Assembly (NCBI RefSeq): GCF_048771995.1
Contig: NC_133032.1
Span: 22,979,501 to 23,043,500, forward strand
DNA: 64,000 bases
Source of the DNA: Taeniopygia guttata
Lineage: Eukaryota > Chordata > Aves > Passeriformes > Estrildidae
Direction of reading: 5' to 3'
Shown here piece by piece: positions 1 to 12,165 of the stretch. The notes beneath the pieces were generated by a model. The model was not told the origin of the DNA. It was given only the letters and a program-made list of their open reading frames with translations, and searched no databases. The position numbers and the translations under genes are program-made. Position 1 is the first letter of the stretch; every line of letters starts with the position of its first letter.

Positions 1-939
1 GGCAAGGAGACTGCAGCAAAGTAAGAGTTATAAATGGGTCAGTGCAAGGTTGGGATTGTTTCTGCAGGCAAATACGGGTTACAAAGGCTCCTTAGCACTG
101 TGAATTAGGGAGTGAAATTGGCATCCAGCTGCTCCAAACCAGTAACCTGAAAGAATTGTTGTGCAAAGATGAGGATGGATATGGGATGTCAATTTTAATA
201 AAGACATTGAGAAACGGAAGGAATTAAGTGGGTTCCAGTCATAGGGAAATATGATAGTGAAGGCAAAAGTAAATTGCTCACAATTGCTCCAAGAAAAATA
301 CAGAGTATATGCAAATATGCAGTGACACAAAGTCTAGAGCCAGGCATTATACCCAGCAATTTGATTAAAAACTAGACACACCTTGTCTGTTAGTAAACTG
401 TAATGGGGATGCAGCATTGCTCCAGAATCTCACAATAATGATTTTGACAACTGGATTGAAGTGAGATTGTTCTATGTGCCTGCAAAGGCCACAATCTGCC
501 AAGACAGGGGCAGATGTCTGTCATAACAGAGATCATTTGGAAGTGTTGTGTAAAAAAGCAATCATAAGAGAGAAATGTGGAAGACATTTGGTGAGTGAAC
601 AGAGCGCTAATAACATTTCTACTGGTCCTAAATGAATAGTTTTGAAGGACCTGTGAAGACCTACCAGGAGTACCAAGAAGAATTCCAGGCTAAGCAAAAC
701 AGATTTTACTTGTAACATAAGCAAATATAGGTCTCAGCCTACTAGTGAAAAACATGACAGAGATCATAACATAGCTGAATAGACCAAGGCGTCTCAGCAG
801 CAATGAAATGTGGTAACCACCTGAGGAAAACTGGGTATTTGATGTCTCTACAATAAGAAAATTATTTCAAAGAAAACAGAAAATCTGAATTTTAAACTAG
901 GATATACAAAAGTAAACTAAAAAATAAAGCAGTATGATT
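1..939. other. intergenic DNA, no gene seen
   Basis: AT-rich sequence with only short, overlapping open frames (under 85 codons) that resemble no protein I know. I see no splice-bounded coding segment, RNA gene or clear repeat. Confidence 0.6.
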
Positions 940-1500
940 TGGGGTTGTGGTGGGTCTGACTGGGATGGAGTTAACTTTCTTCACAGCAGCCCATATGGTG
1001 CCATGTTCTGGCTCTGTGGCTACAACAGTGCTGACAACACACCAGTGTTTTGGCTATTGCTGAGCTGTGCTTGCACAGTGTCAAGGCCACCTCTGCTTCC
1101 CACTACACCCCCACAGCCAGGCTGGGGGGCAAGAGGCTGGGACAGGACACAGCTGGAACTCAGTGATCCAAAGGACATTTCATGTCATGTATCCTCAAGG
1201 GCAGAAAGAAAAACTGGAAGAAGAAACAGATGATTGGGGGAGGGGGGGGGGAGTTATTTTGACCTCCAAAATGGATGTTTAGAGACTGGCTGGGCACTGC
1301 TCTGCCTGTGGGAGGTGGTGCCATCTCCTTTGCCTCACTTGCTTCCCCCCACCCCATTCTTTTCTTCACCTGTTAAATTGTTTTTTATCTCCACTGTAGA
1401 GGTCTCTCAATTCCCTTTTTCCTATTTTCTCCCCACTGCTGTGGGAGGAGCTGCTGCAGGGAATGTCAGCAGCTGCTGGCTGGTGTCAGGTGCTGGTTAG
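940..1500 (+). mobile_element. solo LTR of an endogenous retrovirus (ERVL-like, degraded)
   Basis: The block opens with a GGTCTGACTGGGATGGAGTT-like stretch (about 954-973), continues with TTCTTCACAGCAGC (978-991), and later has a purine- and G-rich stretch (1,200-1,251) and a pyrimidine-rich 3' part with a GTTAAATTG polyadenylation-like segment near 1372. From memory this order matches a solo LTR family common in bird genomes. No gag, pol or env-like frame lies beside it, so it is most likely a recombined solo LTR. I could not find a clear target-site duplication, so the ends are approximate. Its open frames (99, 88 and 89 codons) are not genes. Confidence 0.62.
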
Positions 1501-4500
1501 AAGAAGAGGCACTTTACTTAGTACCAAGCTTTCACAGAGCTTACCTTGCATTAAAGGGGAGAAAACAAATATAACTTCAGTGTTTGCATTTACTGCAACT
1601 ACCCAGAGTTGCTACCACTACTCCAGGCAGAACTGCATCCACCTGAAATTTCTTCACCCAATTCAAGAATCCTTCTATGTCCAATACTACACAGTTTCAG
1701 GAGCACTTTACCTACATATGTGCCTGTTATAAAACCCTCAGACATAAATGCAGCCACTAATGGCAATCACTTACCTTTGGCACCCTGGGCCAGCCTCCAG
1801 CTCCTTGCTGAGGTTCTGTCCCACTTAGCCCATTTCACATTCAGATTGCACATCACAGACTCCAGGAGAGCAAACCAAGCTCTCCCATTTCTAGTCTGGT
1901 TAACTGAGCAGTTGGTTTCACTGCAGACTTGATAAATGGGGGATTTCTTCTCATATCCTCCAATTATGTGGTTCAGGAATATATAATCTAATCTTAAAAA
2001 GCATATGTAACAGCTGATTTCGCTACCTACATTTTAATTATATTTAAATCCTGCTAATCTCTGGCACGTAACCTGATGGAACTCATTACCAAAGGACACT
2101 ATATATTAAACAAATGTGTATTTATTTTAAATGGCTTAAAATACCTGTATTTCAGTCTCATCAGATTACTACAGTTCTGATAGTTTAAAGAACTGGTAGA
2201 TTTTAAAAATAGTAAAATTTAAAAAACCAATATCATGCAGAATTTCTTGACACATGAAATATCCTGAGTATTACCCTAGACTCAGTCCAGTGAAATAGAA
2301 AAGTTTTTCCATTTACAACCCTGTACTCTCATATGGATCTCAATTTCATTTCCAAGCAAGTGAAACTGCAGAACTGACAGACTGTGTGTGTCTGGGTCTT
2401 ATCCTGATCTACCCTTTTTATGCCTTTAATTATTTCTGCAAAGTGGCAAAGGCAAATAGTCAAGTGAAATCTAATCCACCCATTCCTCAAACACCAGTTC
2501 TAATGCAACACAAGTTCTGAGTTAGTGACTGGCTTTTGAGCAGCCTTATGGGCCTAAGTTAAGAATAATTCCTGCCAGTGCTAAATAAGATGAAGCTTCT
2601 GCTTTGATATTGATTTATTTTCCAGGAAAAGAAGGTATACTTGGTTTATGATTTCTGACACAGAGTAGGCACTATATCATCCGGTTTTGGTAGAATGGTG
2701 GAACTTTGACTACTTCCTTTTCCCCTCCCAAAAGGCTCCCCTCTCACCTGGCCTGTTTAGTGAAGTGACAGAGGTTCTCTCTTTCTGTCATGTTTAATTA
2801 CCACCCAAACCACAGAAGCATTTTTCTAAAACAAAGACCTACTAAAAGTTAGCTTCTCTAGGAAAACTATTTTGTGCTTATATCATCTTTCCTTGCAGAT
2901 CTTGATGTAAGTATTAGACAGAGACAATTATTGTTGATATGTTTATCAGGATTAAAAACAGCAATGAAGAATAGGACCTGGGAATTCTCACTCACTGTCA
3001 AAATTATGCAATTTTAGAGAAACAGTTTGTTCTTTCACATGAATGTATAGGTGACACAGAGAACTGGCATACATATTTAATAGTGAGATTCTTTAAGAGA
3101 GAAAAGATTTTTTTTTTAATATGTGAAAGTGATAACAGATTTGATTAGGAGAAGATGCTGGAGGTAACAGGTTCTTGGCTGCTGCCTGGGTCAATGTACA
3201 TGTGCTTATTTTACTACCATACCCAATGAAAAGGTCACAGGCAAGAGATTTAACCACATCTTCTCCCAGAGACCCTCCATTAATCATGATTATCAATTCA
3301 TGAGTTCATGATAAGCCTCTTTTTGTTCAATCTGATTTTTTTTCTCCTCCTTGTTTAGAAGTTGAATTAAAGCATAATTGCTTGCATTATGCCACTTGTG
3401 ACAGTATGAGCTGATTAGCTTGTAAAGCACTGATTAGTTTGGGGCTACCTAAGGAGAAAGCTATGAATTATAATGAAATTCACAGATAAGCTTGGAGAGG
3501 TACTTACGATAGGAACCAAATGAATTTTATATATAATTCAAAATGAGAGTAATTCATAATTGCAACCTATTATAAAGGGAAGAAACTACACCATATGACA
3601 GATTATGCTAATCTCATACCCAAACAAGTAGCATCATTTCACAACCAGTATATCTTTCTGTTTTCTGGTGCAGCAGTTTTGTGTCCCAAAGCATCCCTCC
3701 CTCTCCAGCACACGCCAGCTCCCACTGACGGTTTCACTCCACACCTGGCTGATGGGAGAACTCCCACTGCTTCCACCATAAACATTTTGGTAGAACCAGT
3801 GGGTTGTTTTGTGGCATGTCAACACAGATCAAACTCAAACTGGAACATTTTGCATTTCATAGCTGACTGCTCTGCTTGCTGAACCACTGGTACTCTCAGG
3901 CCAGAGCACAATGGGTGGGATTGCCATAGCTCAGTGGGGTATCTTCTGCATGTCCTACTGAGTAGTGACCAGAAAACAGAGTCGCAGCTTTCAGTGCCTT
4001 TTCAGCACATATGAATAGGAGAATTCAATTCTCAGCACTTTTCAGAACTGCCCAAATACGAATACCATAATCTATTGCTAAGTGTCCATTCTAGAAAACA
4101 GTATTTTTTTTTCAGTTAAGCTGAATTTAATTTTACAGGATGTGATCCAACAGGTTTTTCATGAGCCTACTCCCCTTAATAAATTTAATAAATTGATTTA
4201 CATGCTTTTGCCGTTAGCATCAGGGCAAGATAATGCAGTATCTTCTGAGAGGGAGTATCAGCTTGTGAGAAAGAATGCAGATGCACTGATGGTTTTGGAA
4301 TGTGCAGCTGAATAACTGACTGTCCTCCAGCAAAACTGTTGCAAAGGTCACAGATGCACACATCCAGAAGAGCATCCAGCAGTGCTCACACTTTATTTCA
4401 AGCTGGATTCCTCAGAGTTGCTCAACTCAGGGTAATCCACATCGTGTCACACAGCACAGACTGTGTGAATCTACTGACTGCACACACGTACGGTGTAAGC

Positions 4501-7500
4501 TGGGTTCCATTCCTACTGAATCAGTCTTTTCACTGGAGCCAATGATATGATTACAAACTGCAGTTGAAAAATGTGTCATGAAGTAGTGAGTTTACATTTA
4601 CAGAAATCAGATTTGTTTTAACAGCTTTTTCCAACTATAGCTTATAATGTGGAATAAGAATGGTACACTTCTGAAGTGCTCTTCATCCACTATTTATTAT
4701 TTTTCACTAAAAGGATTTCTGGAAATTTCTTTCATTTTGACACCAGACCAATTATCTTTAAAATTGCTTTACTTTGTAAGCATGTGCATGGCATTCAGTG
4801 ATTTCAAATGTTTATGTAGCACTGTATATTCAGAAATCAATGTGTAATCTGAGGTTCTTTCTTCCCCCCTTCTAAAACAATGATGTCATTTTTCAATTTT
4901 GTGGGAAAAATCTATTACTCCATTAAAAAGTCAGAAAGAAAATGAACAAGTTCATAATCTGTAAGTTTCATTTAGTTCTTTTGGGCCTGATACAAATCAC
5001 ACAAGTGAATTCAGTGGACTTTGGCTGACACCATATGCCTTGTTTGGTTTTCTACTTTAAGTTATTCTCAATTTCACACAGAATCTTTCGCATTTTTTAG
5101 TATCATTAAGCACATAAGATAAAGGAACTAAAGGATCAATTTTTCAGTATGATATTGCATACAGTTGTGAAGGCTATTTTATAGAATAATAAAATCACAT
5201 GATAACTAGTTGTGTATAATAAGTCAAGTCTCCCTCTGTCAGCACAATTACTCCTGTTTCAAATCAGAAATTCTTTCTGTATTCTTATAAGCTCAAAAGG
5301 ATTCCTGTTAGCTGCCTGCCTTTTTTATTTCCCTAAATGGACACATATTTTTCTTGTTACACTCTCTGTCATAATACTCACAGCAGAGTAAGGAAAGTGT
5401 TTCGCTTGTGTGTTAATTTTTTAACTAAGTATTTTTTTTTCATCTTAGAAGTCCCTTAAAAAACAGCAAAATAACACATCTACCAAGAACAGCAGCCAGA
5501 GGAGAAAAGCCTTGGGCTCAGAAAAAGAATGGTTCAGGCTCAATGGCCCTAATTTGTCAGTGAATTTTCTTATGGCCAGAGAGATAATCAAGAGCTCTGA
5601 AGAACCCTCAACCTGTATTATTTAGTCACAAGGAATTCTGTGTGGTGGACAACTTAGAGTAAACACACCAGAGGAAAGCACAGTGCATAAATTAGAAGAA
5701 GGACAAAATAAAGAATCTTACAGAGTCCAACAGCACAGATCATCATTAACAGCTATGGTAGAAACTATTCTTGAAATTCAGTATTTTGCGTCTTGGTGTG
5801 TAGAAGAGCCCTTCGTCCTTCAGTGAGTTTTGAGGGTTATCTGAAGGACACATTCTTCTCTGCTATTTTAAAGAATCTTATGCTAGTTACACATCCTGTT
5901 CTCAGGTCTTCAGAAGAAACAAAGATAGTCTTAGTTCAATAAGTTTCAGCTATTCCAGAAAGACAGTGCACATCACCAAGCAATCTTCTTTGCATAGTTT
6001 CCAGTTCAACAACAGACTCCTCTGTGTTTATCATTAAATTACATTGTCAATCAAAGCAAGAATTCTTAAGCCTTATCAGTTACTCCAACTGGATTTTAAC
6101 TGATCATCCTCTATCCTTGTGCATCATTTCACTATCAACAGCACAACCCTTCAATCCAGAGGAAGAGGAGTACTCAGAGAATATAAATGTATTAAATTGC
6201 CTTCAGCACATTTCATTAATGAGCTTGTTTGCTTGTCTGCCACATAATCCTTGGTTGGGGAGACAAGCACAAATGCAGCCCCACAGCTTCAAAGCACACA
6301 TTAAGCCATCTAAGTAAACACAGATACAATAAGATAAACATTTAGCAGGAAATGCACATTATTGCCAGGGCACATGGTCCTAGTGAAGATAATTTTTTGC
6401 ATACTTCTGTGGTCACTGATATGCTGCATGTATAGTTACAACAACATCCCTGAACTTCGCATAGCGCAACACACATATATAACTCTTGGGAAAAGAGAAA
6501 TAGAAAATTTATTACTGACCTGTACTACATCTCCTATTTGCTCCTGTAATCTTCCTTCCTTTTCTTTAATATGAAATAATATACTTTCTCTAGCAAACCA
6601 AGAAGAGTTCATACAGCAATAGTATGATGTAAGCAGCAACCCACTTGTGATTTACCAGAAGAGCAATCAGACATTTCAGAACCTTTCACAAGAACCTCAT
6701 GGGTCCCAGCCTTGTGTGGTTTATGCCCCTAAGCATTACATAATGCATGGAATAAACCATGTTTATAATCACAGTTGGGGTACAGGTCAGGCTCTGATAA
6801 ATCAACACCAAATTTTGCTGAATGTATCTAAACACTACAGTGAGCTATCTTCCTCCCTGTTACTTGCCACATTTAGCCTGTGCTACTCCTTTACAGTAAT
6901 TTGGAGATTATTCTTCTGCACATCTCTGCTCTGTGTTTTATCCATAACCCAATGTTTTTCTGGACAGTCCCTCTCATGTTCTGTAATTTAAACTAAAAGC
7001 TGTAGCAATCACTTTATCAAATTTTTACAGGGAAAAAAACTTCTGCCAGGTCCCTGGAACCACAGTAGCCAAATTACTTGACAGTCCTGGAGTGAGAGCA
7101 GGAGAGCTGGAAATGCCATGTCCTCCTCAGTCTTTGGAACAAGGGTGTCATAACCGAGCCTCAGGAATAATTTACTGGTGTGATTTGCTCTAATTTGAAA
7201 GGCATGCCTCGTTTGGCAGGAAGATACAAAGCCAATCCAGCTAGGTATTGAGGTTACCTTGAGGACTATAGACTTAGCAAGAACACCATCAAGAGTCTGT
7301 GACCTATTTTCTTCAGAAATCACCAGCCAAGCAGGATTTTACAGAGCCATTCCCTCCCTGTTCAGAAACACTGGTGCTACATCTGCTTCAGTTACACTGT
7401 ATCAGGGGATCTCACGTCAGTATCACTGTCTCTCCAAATGTTTACAACAGGGTTTCGCTTTTATCAGTTAGTTATGTCCTGACTGGGCAGAAACTTCAAA

Positions 7501-8654
7501 CAAGTTACCCATTTATTTGCTGTACAGTACTCACAATATTTAGTAAAACCCGAAACAAGAATCTTAGCTTTTTTTCCTCCTTTTCCCTTGCACACTCAGC
7601 TTTTGAAGCTGTGTGCTGGTCTGTTTTCACTTATTTTTAAAAAAGCATTGTACACAGTACAATATCAGACCAGTTATGGTTTATATATGTGAACATATGT
7701 GGCTACATTCTTTCTCTTTAAGTAAACAGTGAGCAGCAGAGTAGTCTGTAACCTTTTGGAAAAAAAGTAGTCACCATTGGAAAAAATTACTTTGTAGATG
7801 GCTTCATGCAATTGTGGCTACAATTCATTATGCCAAAGATGGGAAATAAAGAAAAGAGCACAGCAGTCCATCAGAGCCTGCTGAGGCAAACACATGAGAA
7901 TCATTACACATACACATACACTCCTAAAATAACCTCATAGCCTAGCTTCTGGGTGGGGAGGTGGTAAATTCAAATTAAGGCTGAATCCCTGGACAAAGTC
8001 CATCTCTGATGTAATTCTCTGGGGCCCCCTGAAACCATCAGAGCCAAGTAAGCAGAGCAGTCTGACAGCACAGATGGAAGATGCTGTTCTGCAGGCAGGT
8101 GCAGACAGTGCTAAGCAATGTCACCCCTGCCTATGGCTGAAAGGATGCCAGCACTGAAATGAAGACAGGCTTTTGAGTACCTGTACCTGGAAAAAGTTTT
8201 CACTATCTTCCATCTTTGCAACATATTAGAGCTCTAAATAAGCAATAGCTGCAGACGGTAGCTTGCAGCATCAAATCCAAATTTCTTTTTTGCAGAAGGC
8301 GAATGCTTTTCTCAGTTAAGTCTTTAACAGGCTTTCTGCCATCTTGGTTGGAGTCACAATTTCACCCATTAAGATGAAAGAAGCTATTAATCAAATGTTA
8401 ATGCCACCATTTTGTCTCAATGCCCACCAAAGAAAAAGTGCATTATAAAGTGTCTTTTTGTTGTTGTTGTTTTGTTATGAAGAGGCTTCAGGAAGATTCC
8501 TTCTAGCATAACCTTTGTTCTCTGTATACTCCACAGCAATATCAAATACATGGGAGCACTTGTAATGGTGAAGTTATCTGGGTATACATTCAGTAACACC
8601 TCTGTACCTAGAAGATCTTTGGAACACCTTGTACCCCGGAGAGAACTAAGATGT

Positions 8655-8655
<1 letters not shown>
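1501..8655. other. intergenic DNA, no gene seen
   Basis: About 7 kb of AT-rich sequence. The longest open frames are 95-114 codons (for example 6647-6991 plus and 7299-7640 plus); they have composition typical of random frames, no recognisable domain and no conserved-looking splice context. The stretch around 3380-3460 is rich in ATTAG/AATTATAATG-type motifs and could be regulatory, but nothing specific can be claimed. Confidence 0.55.

Positions 8656-8694
<39 letters not shown>
8656..8694 (+). repeat. uninterrupted A39 tract
   Basis: Thirty-nine consecutive A residues, the longest homopolymer in the window. It could be the tail of a retroposed RNA, but the 200-300 bases upstream show no recognisable gene or SINE body and I found no flanking direct repeat. 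A plain poly(A) microsatellite or assembly-sensitive homopolymer is equally possible. Confidence 0.9.
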
Positions 8695-8696
<2 letters not shown>

Positions 8697-9027
8697 GATG
8701 GACACATTAATCTTGAGGACAGATTAACTGGCACAAGAAGGCTCAACAGAGTTATATGAATCCCGGATGCTGGCCAAAGTATTTGCTATTGTAGAACTTT
8801 CCAGATCACTGAAATGTACATTTTTGATCAGACAATACCTGTAAGTAAACCAACCTGTTGCTGCCAAAAAGGACAGGTAAGGATTGGAAGATGTGACACA
8901 GCAGAAACACTGCAGAGATACTGCCATCTGGGTGGGCAGCCCCACCCAGACCTCTATTTTTATTGTGTCAGGTGCAGCACTTTCAAGAGTGATAGGTAAG
9001 CAGAAAAAAACATGAGAGGAAAACATA
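8695..9027. other. intergenic DNA, no gene seen
   Basis: Short open frames on both strands (8724-9026 minus, 100 codons; 8814-8999 plus) overlap each other and match nothing I recognise. Confidence 0.5.
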
Positions 9028-9125
9028 AGTGATTTGCCTGCAATTTGGCATGAAATGATAGATATGGAAATAGGACCTAGGTACCTAGCCTCTCAGAATT
9101 CTGTCCTCTGCAGCCCAACTTTTGG
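9028..9125 (-). mobile_element. possible relic of a MIR-type tRNA-derived SINE
   Basis: The order GTGATTTGCC, then GAAATAGGACCTAGG, then CTGTCCTCTGCAG resembles the reverse complement of the internal part of MIR-type amniote SINEs (the 'acttgcccaaggtcacac ... gaacccaggtctcc ... agtgctcta' segment). Divergence is high, so this is a resemblance from memory and not a confirmed match. Confidence 0.4.
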
Positions 9126-12115
9126 TTTTCTTGAAGTAGGCTGATGACATTTTTTTCCTCTCTTCCATATATTTCTGAAATGGAATGAAATCAGAGAGTC
9201 AACACATAAGATTCCCAAGACGTCATTCCTGAAGTGAAGGACACTAAGTCCTTGCCAATGGTCTAGTTTTTTTCAACACAAGGAAGTTGGAAATAAATTG
9301 AGAATAATTTTTCAAATTCTCTTTCAAACTCCAGAGAAGTAAACTTATGTCCTATCCCATCCCATCTCTACCCTCTTCAACATACAAAATATATGCCCTT
9401 CTAGTGAAGAAGCCAATTGAAAAATCCACCCTTCAGCTTGCATTACTCATTTTCCTGCACAGAAAAATTAGGAGATTTAAATTAAGCTGACAGTAATAAA
9501 AAAAGCTGTTGGAAATGTTACTAGGATGTGTAAGTCAGACAGGTAATGCCACATCCAAAGGTTCTCATATTTTATTGGTGATAAAAGTAACACCCCCAAC
9601 CCCACTGTGGAAAGTCAGATGGCTGGAGACAGTTTTCAGCCAGCTGACACTCTCATCCAAGGCAAATGCTTTGATTGGGAAAACAGCTGCTAATGCTGAT
9701 TTTTGCAGTGTCGGTTCTACCAAGAACAACGTCAGCCAGGAGTGAAAGGACTACCTTAGAAGCAAAATGATACACCTCTTCATTTTCCCTTCATGCTTTC
9801 CTTGCAAGTGTGGCGAGTCACAGGAGACAGCCACAGCTGTGGCAATTACTCTGCAGAGGCCAATTCCTGGGACTGCCCCAGAGCACTGAGCTGCTGCAGT
9901 AACTTGGGCCATGGTAAGTTGTGGCAAGTCCTTGCTCTTCTCTTCCAGGGAAGGGAAATGGTTTGGCATTGCCTTGCCAGGGCCCAGACTCCTTGTCTGA
10001 CAGCTACTCAGTGTTTGGAGGGATGTTAATTTTATCAGCAGGCTCTGCAGAGAAGCTAGGTGGGTGGTAATGGCCAACAAAAGGCCAGTGAGAGTAGGTT
10101 GGTTACTCTGCCTATCTGCTGAGTTGTTTAATAATGTTTCACTCTGTGAACACTCTGTTTACATCTCACGTAAACAAACAAGATCTACGGCAACAATAAA
10201 CATACAGAGAAATTTCCTGTACAATCTCACCCAGATGCCTCAAAGATGCCATTTTAAAGGGCTGGTAAACTAATTCTCTGCACCTCACATGAGAAAATTT
10301 CAAAGACTAACATAAAAAAAAAAAAAGATTAAAATGAAACTTATAAACATTCCATAAAACAAGTAAATAAAGAGAAACTTGACATATGCTAACTATTGTC
10401 ACTCATTTGCTAATTTTGAATTTGGCAGAAATTCCATTTCTAGAAATATTTTCTGTGTTTTTACAGTCTTACTCAACTCTGAAGCCAAATAACTAATTTC
10501 AGCCAGAAATGTTGCACAGTGTGGGGCCCATTGCCTCTATTTGCAGTGTTTGTACCTTTCTGTTTCCTCCTGAAGATTTGCTGTCTCAAAGCAGTTCTGG
10601 GTCTGGAGCTGCAGCAAGTAAACTTTATCCAGAGAGCTAAAAACCATCTGAGCTCTTTCGCTGAGCAGCCAGTGTCAGCTGCAGTTGCTCCTCCTGGCTT
10701 GGCTGCCTGTTCTTGCAGACTATCACTGCAGCAAGACAAACAGCCATGGCTACTGCTTCTTGCCAGCACTCAAAGAACAAATCACTCTGAAACTTTCATA
10801 TATATTACTCAAGTCCAACTTAGTTTTTGCTGGATGACTTTCATGATCTGTCAGTTTCTTCACTTCCAACACTTCATAAGGTAAAATTCTTTCTGTGTTT
10901 CTAGTTATTTACCTGGCTGTTAAAAATCAGACCCTTTTTGCATGTGCAAGTAGCTGATACTCTTTCCAAAAATCACTGATCTCTCAGACTAGGCAGATAT
11001 TTGATATCCCCATTCACAGAGATTTTCTATGAACAGTGAATAAGGGTTGAGGCGTTTGACTCTGCATCTTTTCCTTTTCAGCCGTGATCGGAATTGCTTT
11101 TGGCAGAATCCCTTAAGTAATGTGAATGTGTCAGATATTAAAACCTAAAATAAAAATCAGTGGAGCCTTCCAATAAATTACAAGCAGATTAAATACAGTG
11201 CTGGCAACTCTAAAGGTCAGAAACACTGTTTTCTGTTGAATGCTTTTAACTTCCAGAAATCCTTTCTGATCCATGCAGCTCAACACTTTAAAACATAGCA
11301 GAAGAAATATCGCAAATGTAAATTAAATAACAAATCATTTAATTGGCATGTGCCAGAAGGTAATCTTCCTGCTAAAGGCAAGTTTCACCCTTTGGACAGG
11401 ACCATGTTAGGAATCACTAAAATCCCAAGACAGGAACACAAAACAGCTCTCCACTTTTCTAGTCATCAGACAATACTTTCAAAACTGTCAACAGTCAGAA
11501 TTCTGAGCAGGTAAAGATTCATATAACTACTCATGGGATTTTCCAAAAACAGAAACAAACTCAATTCCCATGGAAGTTAACCAGCAGTAAGCACTAAATG
11601 AGATTTTCTAATGCAATGAGGGATTTACCTGCCATATCTAAGTGCCTGGATATCTTTCAAACCTAAATAAAGTCCCCTGTGAAACAGCTTTCCAGAAGTG
11701 ACTCTGGGTTAGTTGTGAACTCCAGTTCAGTTACAGTGCATTGTGCAAACTGAAGTTAGTCCCCACAGGACAAAAACGGATGAAAACTCTTCACAGTGGG
11801 ATTTGTGCCTGTTGAGGTGATGATGCAGCCCCTGGATCAGATCCTCAGCTGATGTAAATCAGCACCCATCAGACCTTTCCAAGGTGTGTCTTTATATGGT
11901 TAAATCAAGGAGTTCAGAACCCAAAAGGCACAAAATTTGGAATCCATATACAAGTTTTATGTAAGGTCAGGTTTGAGGGATCCATGTTCCTACTAATAGC
12001 TGCTGAAGGAGAAACTGGAAATTAATGTTCCTTTCAGTGTTCACCTAGCAGCAACTTCTGCTGCAAATTCATCTTCCAGTTTGATATTACCTAAGCACCT
12101 AGTTTTAAATTGACT

Positions 12116-12165
12116 TGTAAGCTTGTGTGTATTGTGCACACACTAAAAAATAGCACAAGCTTACA
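12116..12165. repeat. inverted repeat / hairpin, 12-bp perfect arms
   Basis: TGTAAGCTTGTG at 12116-12127 is exactly reverse-complementary to CACAAGCTTACA at 12154-12165. The 26-nt centre also has a GTGTG/CACAC pairing, so a longer imperfect hairpin can form. No promoter or terminator context is visible and the function is unknown. Confidence 0.8.
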
